Of a stretch of 64,000 nucleotides of DNA, positions 49,180 through 60,720 are shown piece after piece. A program made the translations under genes and the position numbers. Numbering within the stretch: position 1 is the first letter of the stretch; each line of letters starts with the position of its first letter. The DNA lies in the NCBI GenBank assembly GCA_017562135.1, contig QEYB01001642.1:682001-746000 (forward strand), written 5' to 3'. Source of the stretch: Dipylidium caninum (lineage: Eukaryota; Platyhelminthes; Cestoda; Cyclophyllidea; Dipylidiidae). A model generated the notes under the pieces. The model worked only from the letters and a program-made list of their open reading frames with translations. It did no database searches and was not told where the DNA came from.

Positions 49180-52100
49180 CGATGACTGTGCTCTCTTAAA
49201 AAGCAGCGGTGGTGACAAAAGTGGCCACCATCCTTCAAGGGGAGGGGCTGACGATGACTGCGGTGGTGACAGTGCTGAGTTTTTTGCCTAAGACGCCGAC
49301 AAGCCTGACATTTAGACGATTCCCTTAGTTCCAAAAGCTCGCTACCAAACTGGGCTGCCTCGACCAGACGAGAGGGAGGTGGCCCGAGGACGCAGGAGGC
49401 GCGGCGCGGCGCGGCACAGAAGGGTGTTGGGATCGCCAAGAAATACTGAAATTTATCCCACAAGGCGGACTATGTGAATTTATTTAAAAGTGTAATGTGG
49501 AAATTTTCAGACGCTGAAAGGAGATTTGCGGGTGTCACTTAGGACAGCCATGCTGCCAGTGCAATCATTGTGATTGAGAATTCTTCAATCAAAATAAGTG
49601 GCAATGTAATAGGGCAGACATTGTTGCCCTCCTCCTATGATGTTCTCGCCAGTCGCAACGACTTTCTTTCTACTTTTCCTGGTCATCTTGGAGAGAGCGC
49701 AATGAAATCGCGGTGGAGCCTCAAAGCCCTAGCGAGTCTGTATTTGGCCATAGTCTGCATCCACCTCGGACGATCCTGTCTTTCGTTCATTGAAGTAGCA
49801 GATTTTACATTGACCTCCTGATAAGGAGAGATTTATGACGAAGAACATTTAGCAGTCAACAGAAACGAAATATCTCGGTGTGAATGAGAAAATTGAGAGT
49901 CGAGTACTCGACCCTGTGTCGGGACGAGAGGCGTAGGAGCAAATTAAGACATTTTATTAGAAGAGCCTAACATTCTTTCGTCTGTGGCGCTCATTCTTGA
50001 GGCATCTCGGTGGGAGGCCCCTCAAGTTGGCGATTTAAACGTCGAGGCAGTGAGCGGAGTCTCTCCATTTAACTCAGGGAAGTCTTTGTCAATGAAGACA
50101 GGTTGATGTCAGTTCAGTCGTAGACAAACGCCTGGAAGTAGCCAACTTCTAAGGAATTTCACGCCCTCCAACACCCCCCCTCCAGCATCTTCCTTCAAGA
50201 TGGGCGAGAAAATAGTCGCGTCAATGTTCACCAACTTCGGGGTGGGCTACTCGATCACCTTCTCGGCTGTGCGCATCTTCGCTTGCACCAAGTCGCAGGC
50301 ATCCGTCACTTCCTGGGATACTGTGGACTCCGCATTTGTCTTGATGGTGGGCAAGTGCCATAAGCAGCGAGGGCAAAAGCATTTCCTCTAACGACCTTAC
50401 AACTATCAACAGCCTCGTGCTTCCTCCCTTCTGTCCCAAAGTCCATGGCTACCCTCCCCCCTGTCTGATGCGTAGGATGGACCCTGGCTTTCGGCTCAAA
50501 AAACTACGAGTTCGGTGTGAGCGCTGTCACCGACAATGCCGAGGATTTCACCGATTTCACCCAAGACTAAGTAGTATTTGCAAAAAACCTCAGTGTCGTT
50601 GTGATATTATACACAGTCCTTTTTGGTTGTGCGGCCCCGGATGGAAGAAGGCTTTGGTCACGTCCTCTTAACCGCGCATCTCAGCATGGCCGGACAGCCG
50701 GGCGAGACGCTCATCCCGATGGGCTGTTCGATCCATGCTTCCAATAAAAAATGCGGCAAAATAACTATTAATGCGCCAATTACAAAAGAACCGGAAGATT
50801 CCGTGTTTTGGCAAAATCACCGGTGATGATATTCGTAAAAAAGAGTGTTTTTGAAGGGAAGGGGAAAGGGGGTAAAGTGGAAGAGCTATTTGAAATTTCC
50901 TCCGTAAATACTTCTTATAGGGCTTTTATATATACTTAGAAAAGATTTAAAGTCCAAAGGACTAATCCCGTGCAGCTGTTCACAAATCACGAAATTTTCA
51001 CTAGCATGAAAAAATAGTCAAAATGTTTAACGGAAATGAACGGTGTGGGCATGTGCATTTGCTCAGGTAAAGAAAGGACAAAGCTGATCAAATTACGATA
51101 ATCGGACGAATTTTCGAATCTTAACTGATTAAAGTGTTTTGGTTAGGCCTCCATGTTGTCGACTCATTCCATACGCCAATAACGACGCCAGTTCTAAGAA
51201 TCGAGCCTGATATGTATGAACGAAAAAAAGAGTCCTGTTTAATTCACCGAAAAGCAGACTCAATTCACGTGGGCATGAATCGTGGCTTGACCAATTGCAT
51301 AGCACACGTGTTCGCCACGGAGGCAGTACGCTCGGCCGCGGATGGTCCTGTCTGTGGCCACACCTCGTCTCACCCACAGCCATCACCCAAAAGATATACG
51401 AACGGCTTCCGTAATGGCAGGTGTTTTGTCTCAACCTTGGGACCTTAGACGCGAAATGAAACATCACGTCTGTACCAAGGCCATCACCAACTTCAATAAT
51501 TACCTCGGGTTTTTCTTCCCAAAAATTGCTCGACGTCGCATTTCGAGGTACCAATCAATCCTTCACTGCAATTTCCAGGCCAATGGCCGGTTTTGCAAAC
51601 AATTGCAAGTCCCATACTATTTTAGTTGTAGGACATCACACGTTCTAAAGCCTTGCTTCTTCTTTGCTTGGATGGGGGCATGATACCACGCGGAGCAGTC
51701 TCATGCGCCGTCCAGCGGTACGTAGGTCGGGTGTGTGCGACGTGCACTGAGTTGCGTGTGGAGGGTTGGCTACGAAGAACAACCCAGGTTGAGGTACATA
51801 TGGGGCTCTGCCACATGTCACTTCATGAATTGATGCGATTCATAGCACATTCTGTGGTGGTGCCTAAAGAGAATGCGCACAACATGGCATCGCCGCCTGC
51901 TCTTTTCTCCGGGCTGATTACGTTTCGTGAGAGCTAAGCATTTCTACTATCAGTAAGCTGTGTGAGTGAGTGGATATCTCGGAAGCCCCCAGAGCTATGC
52001 ATAACGTCGTCCGCACTGCCTCGGCGATTCAATTAAAAATCAACATAACGTATTTCCAGAACAAGATGTACTAATTCCTCAGTTGCAAAATCCTTTTTGG

Positions 52101-52533
52101 GATAAGTAAGCGTTAACTGAAATCTGCGACCTTCCATTTCATTAAGTACCATTTACGATTATCAAATGCACTCTTAAATATCAATATAAAGCATTACAGT
52201 ATACCGTGAAGAGATCGGCACTGGGTTACAATCTAATCGTTTTGTGATCCAAGAAAAACACCAGAAATTTGTTTTGAGGAACGAAATTTATAATAATATC
52301 ACCAAACAATTTTCGGTTGTTGAAACACCTACAATAGTCAGCGCAATCGCATTAAATATACGTTTAATGCCGGTGGCACTGTACACCAACATATATAATT
52401 TAAGCATAAAAGGCGAGCTCTGGAAAAATTCGGCGGAATACTGCAAATAGGATTGTTTATATTTAATTTGCCATTACACATTTGTTAATTTGGATAGTCT
52501 CCTAGTTGTCGTTTTGAGACGGTGTGCACTGTC

Positions 52534-53876
52534 ATGGAACACAGCGGCTCTTCAAAAATTACTCAACAGCCGTCTAAGTCTAATGAAAGCCGCTTCGTGA
52601 AAGAATTTTATGATGCAGCTGCAAAAGATAAAAGAAGTATTTCTCTTACACGGAGGAAACAATCTCGGATTTATTATATGCGCAACTTGAGTAACTGGGT
52701 GAAAAGTATATTAATAACAACGTATCACAATTGTGTTCTTGAACAGAAAAAAGGCGACAAAGTGAATATTTTGGATTTATGCTGTGGAAAAGGTGGTGAT
52801 CAAAAGAAATGGCAAGCGGGTCGCGTGGATCACGTCACTTTTGTTGATATATCGGCTGCATCAAATTGATATTTGCAAAGAAAGGTATAAAGCCTTGAAG
52901 CCTGGAAAAAATCGTGCCAATATCTTTTCTGCAGATTTCATAGCACACGATTGCACTGCACCACTTAAATTAGAACGGTTGTACTCTATTGTAAGCTGTC
53001 AATTTGCGCTTCATTATGGCTTTGAGAACATCGATAAGGTTAGTATAAAGGATACGCTTGATTCAAACGCATTAGAATTGTGCAGATGCTTGCACATTAA
53101 ACGATTTTTCTCACCCTGCAACATTACGTTATCTTCAAATTGCTACACGTTCGTCCCCTCTGCCGTTCATTTCATATCCGTTTCTCTTTTTAACTAAGGC
53201 TAGAAATATGCTACGGAACACCAGTCGGGCTTTAGAAGACGGTGGCTATTTCCTTGTAACTATTCCCAATGCCTATGAAATCGTTAAACGGCTAAAACAG
53301 AGCGAAGATAGCATGTCTTTTGGAAATTCAGTTTACACAATCACCTTCGATCAGCCCTACACCGATCATCCGCCATCTCTTTTTGGAGCCCGCTACCACT
53401 TCCAACTGGAAGGTGTGGTGGATTGCCCGGAGTACCTGGTTTACCCACCCCTCCTAGTTGCTATGGCGAAGGAGGTCGGTCTTCAGTGTATTGAAGGTCC
53501 CCTACCTTTCGCTTCCTTTATGCGCAGCAAAACACTTGACTCGCCGGAGAATATTGGCCTCCTGCGCATTATGGATGCATTGGAGGTGTGGCGGGGAGAC
53601 CATTCTCGAGGTTTTTCCTGTTTTCCCAGCCGCAATGGTCATCGGTTCCCTTCCCGCTCTAGTGAGAGTGACGTAAATTGTTGCGTTGCAGCGCGAACTT
53701 CGATGAAGAATGAGAAGTCCCTCGTGGCCTCGGACGACGCTGGTGCCTACGCTCATGTAGAGTCGAGATGCAACTCTTTACGTTTGCCTGTCGGCACTAT
53801 TTCTAAACAGGAGTGGGAGGCTTTCTGTATATATTGTATCTTTGTGTTTAAAAAAGTCACACCTAATAAACTATGA
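52534..53876 (+). CDS. RNMT: mRNA cap guanine-N7 methyltransferase
   Basis: Nuclear enzyme that methylates the 5' cap guanosine with S-adenosylmethionine. Two exons, 52534-53038 and 53199-53876, about 393 aa; the vertebrate low-complexity N-terminal extension is absent. Landmarks: SRIYYMRNLSNWVKS, SAM motif ILDLCCGKGGDQKKW (about 79-93), FVDIS, FSADFIAHDC, SCQFALHYGFEN, MLRNTSRALEDGGYFLVTIP, SFGNSVYTITF, LEGVVDCPEYLVYPPLL and LRLPVGTISKQEWEAF. Between VDISAAS and IDICKERY there is one extra base at about 52864: the two blocks align without a gap to the family but lie in different frames, and no intron can fit. So this copy has a +1 frameshift or a sequence error. About 35 extra residues sit before the final LPVGT block. 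A polyadenylation signal overlaps the stop. Confidence 0.9.
53868..53873 (+). terminator. AATAAA overlapping the end of the RNMT reading frame
   Basis: The last codons read CCT AAT AAA CTA TGA, so the canonical AATAAA hexamer ends 3 nt before the stop codon. It is the nearest signal to the stop; use in vivo would give a 3' UTR of only about 10-30 nt. Confidence 0.4.
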
Positions 53877-54927
53877 CCCAGTTTTTTCTTGGTTTTCTTA
53901 TTACAATATAGGTTTCAATGGGAAAGGCGAAGCTTCGCATTGACTTCTTGCGGAGCCCTATTAGTTAGGCGAAAAATGTTAATATTGACTGCTGCACCGC
54001 GTTGTTTTGCCGCCTTTTGTATTCCCTTTTGCATGTCTATGACAGTATTTAAATCCTTTTCAAGTTATAAATATCTTTAATTAATATGATCTAGTGCAAA
54101 TTTTTGGATATAGCAAATGTTGCTGTCTCATACGATGTCCAGGCTTTTCAGATAATAGGCCAACACACCCAATGAGGTTCCCTTTAATGTCTCTTTCGCA
54201 CTTGCGAGGAATGCAATTGGAAGAAATGATTTGCTCCATTCCAAGAGTAATGTGCCTGAATGGTGGTAACATTGTTCTGATAACCCGGAGTGCGGATAAT
54301 TTTCTAATCGTCTACCCCTAGGCAATCGTGTAATGCTTGGATTAGTGTGCCTTTTAAAAACACAACTGGAGAGCTCTGCTCTGTCGTAGCCGTCCACGTA
54401 CCCAGGATTTTCCACTTTTCTTCCGTCATTTTGGATGGTGATTTGCTGGTGGTTTCTCAAACAAGGATGCGATCGGGTAGATACCGACGAATATAATTTA
54501 AACGCCTCCAAAATTTTTATTCCCAAAGAGTAAGTGTCCGAAGTGGTGCACTTGTGTGTGAAACTTAAGGACAAAGAGAGATAGAGGAATGGAAAAAGGA
54601 TTTGCTGCCACAAAGCTCGAAGTAAGCAAAGAAGGGGGGGGGGGGGAGACGTGCGTGCTCGGCTAGGAAACGCAAGTAAGTTCGTGTGCGTGCTCAAATA
54701 TGCAACTTATGTACAAGAATAACCCGAACCCTAGACTAGCATCACCAACATGAACAATGACCATCCGTATACCAAAATAAAGTGATTCGAGTAAGGAGGC
54801 CATTTGTGCGACGAATAGAGAGAGCTAAATGGAGGTGGTGACGAACAGGAGAGACTCACCACTTAAAAAGCAACCAACAGAAGGGGAGTGAAGGTGAAAA
54901 AGAGCGAGATGATTGCGGTCAGCACTA
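53877..54927. other. Convergent intergenic region with a G run
   Basis: This lies between the stops of RNMT (plus) and the SSBP-type gene (minus). A 13-nt G run is at 54634-54646. No coding block was recognised. Confidence 0.45.
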
Positions 54928-57900
54928 CTACTCCTGCAAAAAAAGGGTCGCCGAGGTTTCAATATCCTTTAAGGGACAAAACGGCTTCTGAATTGACGAT
55001 GCTGGGGGCAATAGATCATTGGAGGTGGGGTCATGCATAGCGTCCACCAAATTCTGAACCGTTCGCAGATCATCACTACTAGGAAAGAGAATAGCCTGGG
55101 TTTCCGCAGTCTTCATTTGCTCACTGTCGAAGATTTGAACAGCAGGCGGGGGATGCGGTCTGCTAATCGACTGCTCTGGGGCCTCTACAACGCCAGTAGG
55201 ATCGTCAGAACCTGTCAATATCTCCAGTTCCGGAGCACCAAGGAGAAGGGCTTCGTCGATAATCGTTGTTTTGGGGCGCGGAGCCTCCTGCCGTGAGCCT
55301 TGCTGCAATGGTGAAGGCGAAAGCAGCTGACTTATTTGCGATGAGATCTGCGGTGGCTGTAATGGTTGTTGCGGCTGCCCGCTCGACACCACAACGTCTT
55401 CCACCGGTAGAGCATCAGTCTGGTCGAAGAAGGCAAAACCATCGCCGGTGCTGCCACTGCCCCCACCAGACGATGAAGTTGGAGGTTGTGGCTGGGGTGC
55501 TGGCGGCAGCGAATCCATCAAGGCGGCATCAAAAATCATAGGAGTTGTCGTTGTGCCGACATCCGGGGACATCTTCGAGGTGGATTGAGGGTTGCCAAGA
55601 AAGTCGACCGGGGGCCCAAGACCAGGACTCCACTGTGGTTGTTGCTGTGATGGAAGCATACCTATGAAATTTAAGAAAGAAAGCACGTTGAGACAAAAGG
55701 GCATCGAAACAAAGAAAAGTGTACCCCACAAGTACCGAAAAATGTATGGTAGGACCAATATTTCACATGTCAGTGAAACTAAGAAAATGCATGGTACACT
55801 GAAGGAATAAGATAAACAGTTAAGCAATAGGTTAAGACAATATTTGGTGGTCAGGGGATTGAAATAATGTGAATTTGAATGTTCAAGAAATAAGATACAC
55901 GATTAGATGTCAAAAGGAAACATAATGTCCGCAAATCAAGTAAATGGCTCTATGGTCAAAAATGCGACTCACCATTAGGCGTGCAAGGTGACATTTTGAG
56001 AGGAAGGGAACGTTGTTGGAAGGGATGCGAGCGGCCAAATTGATGCTGATGCATCCCGGGCTGAAAGTCGCCGTTAGAAGAGGAGCCTGAGAAGGAGGAG
56101 GAAGCGGTGGAGGACGAGGAGTTGATGGGTGCAACTGCTCCACCATTGGTCATCAAAGGTCCCCGGGGTCCTACCGGACGGGGCTGGTGCCTCAGTGTCA
56201 CAGTGGGTGCGGAGGCTATGGGCAGAGACGGAATGTTAGAATTTGGACGGAATGCTACTGCTGCTGCTGCGGCGGCGGAGGGGGAAGACAAAAAGGCCTC
56301 CAGATGCTGTTCACCCATGGGCATGAGACCAGGTATCTGGCGGGGAGAAATTGAATAATATATCTTATACTTAAATTCTTTTCAGCAGATCGTTTAGACC
56401 AGTACTTTGACATCACTAGAACGAGCGATTCCGGGCGGAAACATCTGCCGCGGTTGGGTGATGTATTGTTGGTGTTGAATCATGGGAGGTGGACCGTTTC
56501 GCCCCTGGACGTAGTGCAGCCCTGGACCAGCCATTAGAGTTGGCTGAAATGCACCATAAAAATGATATGCTAGTAAGTTGAGCACACAAAAGAGCAACTT
56601 AGGGTAGGAGTCACCGTTGCATAGCAAGGTCTATTACAATGCCGAGATGGTGAGAGGTATAACGCCTCCCCCATCACTTCTCCGAACGCAGAACCACATG
56701 AAAATGGAATGCTAGTGAGACCACTTAGCTGCCTCGTACAAACAATTCAACATAAGTAGCAAAACATTTCAACGCTTATGAGGTATACGAACACAAAAGA
56801 AGACCTCTTAGCCTTGCATGCGTCCCATCTTAATCCTGCCGTTTCTGTGTCCCAGAGCGCACAGAAGTACACAAATGCCCTCTTAAGCACGTATACACAC
56901 GCAAGCACACGTAAACCTGCAAACAAGAGTCATCATTCAACTAAGTGTAATTATGGATTGGAGGAGGCGAGAAAGACTCGCCTCGTGGAAGATTTATTTC
57001 GCTCCCGCACGTGTCGCCGCGCACCGCCGATCCACGCAAAAAGAACGATCGACTTCCCCAGCTCGAATATCTGCAGTGGTGAGCATTACAAACAAGTAGA
57101 GTGAAATAACACCGCAAGTGAGCCCATCCAACAGCACCCAGAACGAAGTGCATCAAGTCCGAGCAGTTTGAGTGAGAATGATTTAAGCCCGAGAAGTTCA
57201 CTTGTCTTTCATACGCCTGTGTTAAAGGGCGTTTGTTGTGCGTGCTTCGCAGCACCCAACATCGGTAAGAGTAACGAAGCAAATGAAGAGCTAATTGCAA
57301 CTGATTTCGCGCAAATTTAAATTATCTGGAGATAAATAAAAGTGCACTTCCATCCCATCCATCTTTCACAACTAAGAGTACTCTGCAGCTTAAAGTGCAT
57401 CCTTGTCGAAAAATAATCATAGTCAAGAGAATGCACAAAAATGATTGCCATTCGCGACTAAAACAGTTATTTTACCAGTAAAAACAAGGAATTTCGAACG
57501 AAAAATTAATTGAAGCAGTCGGAATCTCCTGATAAGAGAAAAAGAGAGGGGGAGAGAAAAAGAGGCGGAAAACCAAACAATTATGACAATACTTTGGTTT
57601 TTGGCATAGCCTCACGACTTAAGTGGCGGCTTCCGAAGAAGACTGCTGTGAAGGTATTTCTCGACTTAAAAAAACAGGAGGAGAGATGCGATTGGGGTAG
57701 AGGGATAGAAATCATATCCTTGTGGTCAGGGGGAAAGGGGGGATATGGATATACTCAAAAAATAGCCAACCCTTGTGCTTAGATAATTGCTGCGTCATGA
57801 AAGCACTAACAGCAATTACTACCGCCAAGGTTGCCTTCCTCAAATCTGGAAGGGCTGAAACTTACACAATTTGTTTCAGGAAAAACAAACGGTCTGATTA

Positions 57901-60720
57901 ATCACGGGAGTCAAGGTGGAGGTCGAAATGCCAGGAGAAATTAGTTAATGTGAAACCGCAGTACGGATGCCACGGTTCACTCGGTGAAGCACTATAACCC
58001 GCGGCCTTCACGTGAATACTCGAGCACGTGTTCGCGACACACCCGTAATCAGGCCTACGCCTTAAAACAAAATGATTTAGTATCTAGCGCCACCGCGAGC
58101 CTGTAGTACACATGGATGGAAGGCGGTAAAACTAAATCGCACGGTGTGATTGTGCCATGTGCGGTTGAGCGGTGGTGCGGATGCTGGCGAAAGAGGTGTG
58201 GAAGCATATATTTATAAAGGCATAATAACCAATAGTGAGCCTTGTTAATTGGTTAGACATACTAACGCACGCACTCAATTTGCCCTTATCATGGCATTGA
58301 CATTTCGTGCCTTAATTAAATAATTGAGGGCAGGAAAGGATTTCAACTGCTTCGTAGTAAACGACGAATGACTACGGGTTCTACTGTAATCAAATTCTAT
58401 GTAGTGAGAAAAAAAGTGGTTTATTCTGGCCAAGTAGTTTCAAGGCTAACAGATATCGTGAAAGCGCATATGCAAAATAGCTAAATCAGTTGGATTCGGG
58501 TTTGGGTTAGAGCGGGAAGAATATTCTGTCGCGTCACTTATGGTGAAGCGGTAATGAGCAAAAAGGGGAGGATGAGGATAAAAGGCAAGTGTTCTCGGGT
58601 TGAGGTATGTGGTGCGGCATGAACGCCGAGCGTGCAAGTGCTCACGACGTGATTGGGCCACGAAGCAATTATGCAGGGGAAAATCAATGAGAGAAGCTCT
58701 ACTTCGGTTAGTGGACACACGCGCACGCACACACATAAAAGCTGCCGACAAAAGGCGAATCGCGTGGGATAGACACACTCGGGTTTACAAACGCGCACAC
58801 GCACGCGCATGAACGCGCACATGAGAGGGCTGGTGACATAATAATCGGTTGAAAGGCACACCCAGGGAGGTACGGCCAAGGCAATGCGCGCGCAGTAATT
58901 GGAGCTCACGTGCTCAACTGCTCATTGGTGCGTGCGGGCGCACGTGCCACCCAGCGTACGCAATATGCGAAACGGACGGCGAGCAAAGTGATGTGAGGAA
59001 AGGAACGAGAAAGTAACGGCGTATCATGGACTGAAAGCCAGAAAGGCACATTGTTGAACCAACAAAATACATGGAATTCGCATATGCTAAGAAACGACAT
59101 TGAGGAGGTAAAACAAAAGCGAGAAGCAGAACGGCAAATAGAGTTTTCTCCACATTGAGAACCTTCAGCTAGGGTAAACAGGGTACAAGGTATCCCTTGT
59201 CAGAGTGGCAGCTAAATGCATCATTTCAAGTGTGGAGTATAGGAGTAACACCTCAGGAGCCAAGAAGTAGATCGTAGGTATGATTTTTAAGGAGCTTCAA
59301 GAGCCGACTTTGCAGCAGAGGAAAGAGACGGTATAAATAGGAGGGGAGTCACCTGTGGACCACCAGAAGCGAAGCCCGGATTAGCCAGTCCCTGAAAAAT
59401 AGAAGAAAAAAAAACAGGTCAATTTTGGTGAACCGAGAGAATGAAGCGTCTTTGAATCACAAGTGGAGCCAAATAGGTATGCTATGATAGAGAAAGCAAA
59501 AGTAATGATCAATTCAGCAAAAAACAAGTAACATCTGTGCGACTCTGGATATGGAGCCTATGATTTAACGCAAGAAATAAAGTCAAAGAATGCCAGAAAT
59601 CGCACACAAATGAGACTCGAGCGCATAGAGTAGAAGGATGAAAGCAAGTCATCGAATCATCGGAGCTTTGAACTCCAACACAAACAGACGAATGCACCAG
59701 TGGGAAACACGAGAAATCATCACAGTTGTGCACATGCACAAGCACACATGCGCTTTGGGTAGGCTAAATGATCGGTGGCAATGGTGAGTCAAAAAGTAAA
59801 TATGAAGGAACCAATGTGGACTTACATAGTCGTAGAAAGCACGAGCATCAGGAGAGTGCTTGAGGACATCGCGTCTCTCCGGTGCAGCGCAGTAAAGATC
59901 CCAAAAAACGCTGAATTAGGAAAAGGCGGGATGAAGGTAGTGCGCAAATGCACTCCATAATATCTCAACAAATCAAATTTATCTGACTACCTTTAAGTAA
60001 GTGTAAGGGGAGGAAACTAAAATAAGGGACACTAGAAGGAAAAACTGGGACGAAAAAGACACGAATCACAGAGCACTTGCAAAAATTAACATGAAAGTAA
60101 GCAGGCAGTTAAGTTTAGAAATGAAGCTGAACCTCAGGAGGGGTAGGAACACGTTTTGCGGGTACCTCCAGCCCCCTCACTGCTCTCAGTAAGAACGGAG
60201 TGAACTCTTTGCAATGTGCTGGAGTTTTAACATTTCACCATGGCAAAAAATAATACGAAATGTGTGAAGAGGAGGAGGGAGGGGAGGCGGAAATCATGAA
60301 CTGTGCGAAGCCCAGAGGTCACAGTGTATCACTAGCTAAAATTCAAATCAAGCATTGTAGTCGTAGTGGGTAATTGTAAATAAAAGGTAAAGGGTGCACC
60401 GAGCAAATATACTACAGCCTTGGGGCCAACGACAATAGTAATTTTGCGGGCAGACAGAATTCGCATATAGCGATAACTTTATCAACGGGCGCTCGAGTAT
60501 GCACTTCAGATGTAGATGTTCATTAAGATGACGAAATCGAGCTGATCTATGTTTAAGACAGAAATTCAATCGAATGGAAGAGCATTTCATCGAGGTTTTG
60601 CTTTCTTGTATAAACAATTTGAAAGACTTATTAAGGATATTAGGAATAACCAGCTCACCTCCACCACGAGAAGAGGAAACCGGGAGCCTCATTGGGGACA
60701 ATATGCTTCTCCCATCCGAT
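54928..60720 (-). CDS. SSBP2/3/4-type LUFS-domain cofactor, 5' end outside window
   Basis: Member of the sequence-specific single-stranded DNA-binding protein family, cofactors that stabilise LDB1/Chip with LIM-homeodomain factors. Exons on the minus strand: 60720-60659 ([20 protein letters not shown]), 59910-59826 ([20 protein letters not shown] then DARAFYDY), 59391-59353 ([13 protein letters not shown]), 56543-56406, 56336-55973, 55661-54928. All junctions fit. Residues match SSBP3 around WEKNITLGEPPGFLHSWW and [14 protein letters not shown]. The first exons (REKLALYVYEYLL part of LUFS) were not found up to 64000 and probably lie beyond the edge. The middle is Pro/Gly/Gln-rich, as in the family. 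The last exon adds about 243 residues ([15 protein letters not shown] to SATLFLQE), making the visible part, 473 aa, already longer than whole vertebrate SSBPs (about 360-390). Confidence 0.85.
56544..59352 (-). other. Large intron of the SSBP-type gene
   Basis: 2.8 kb between PTLMAGPG and GLANPGF exons. No conserved exon is seen; alternative small exons, common in vertebrate SSBP genes, cannot be excluded. Confidence 0.5.

Larger units (their letters stand above)
48023..52533. other. Intergenic region, 3' UTR and repeats
   Basis: 4.5 kb between the homeobox gene stop and the cap methyltransferase start. The left end should be 3' UTR and holds an AGC repeat (48243-48267) and CCA/CAT-rich low-complexity DNA near 48440-48490. 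An AAG repeat lies at 49153-49179 and a short GCGGC repeat near 49395. Frames such as 51129-51554 (minus) show no motif I recognise. Confidence 0.45.

Noticed and set aside
51129..51554. 141-aa minus-strand frame in intergenic DNA
   Set aside because: Reads as mixed low-information sequence, overlaps equally long frames on the other strand, and shows no recognisable domain.
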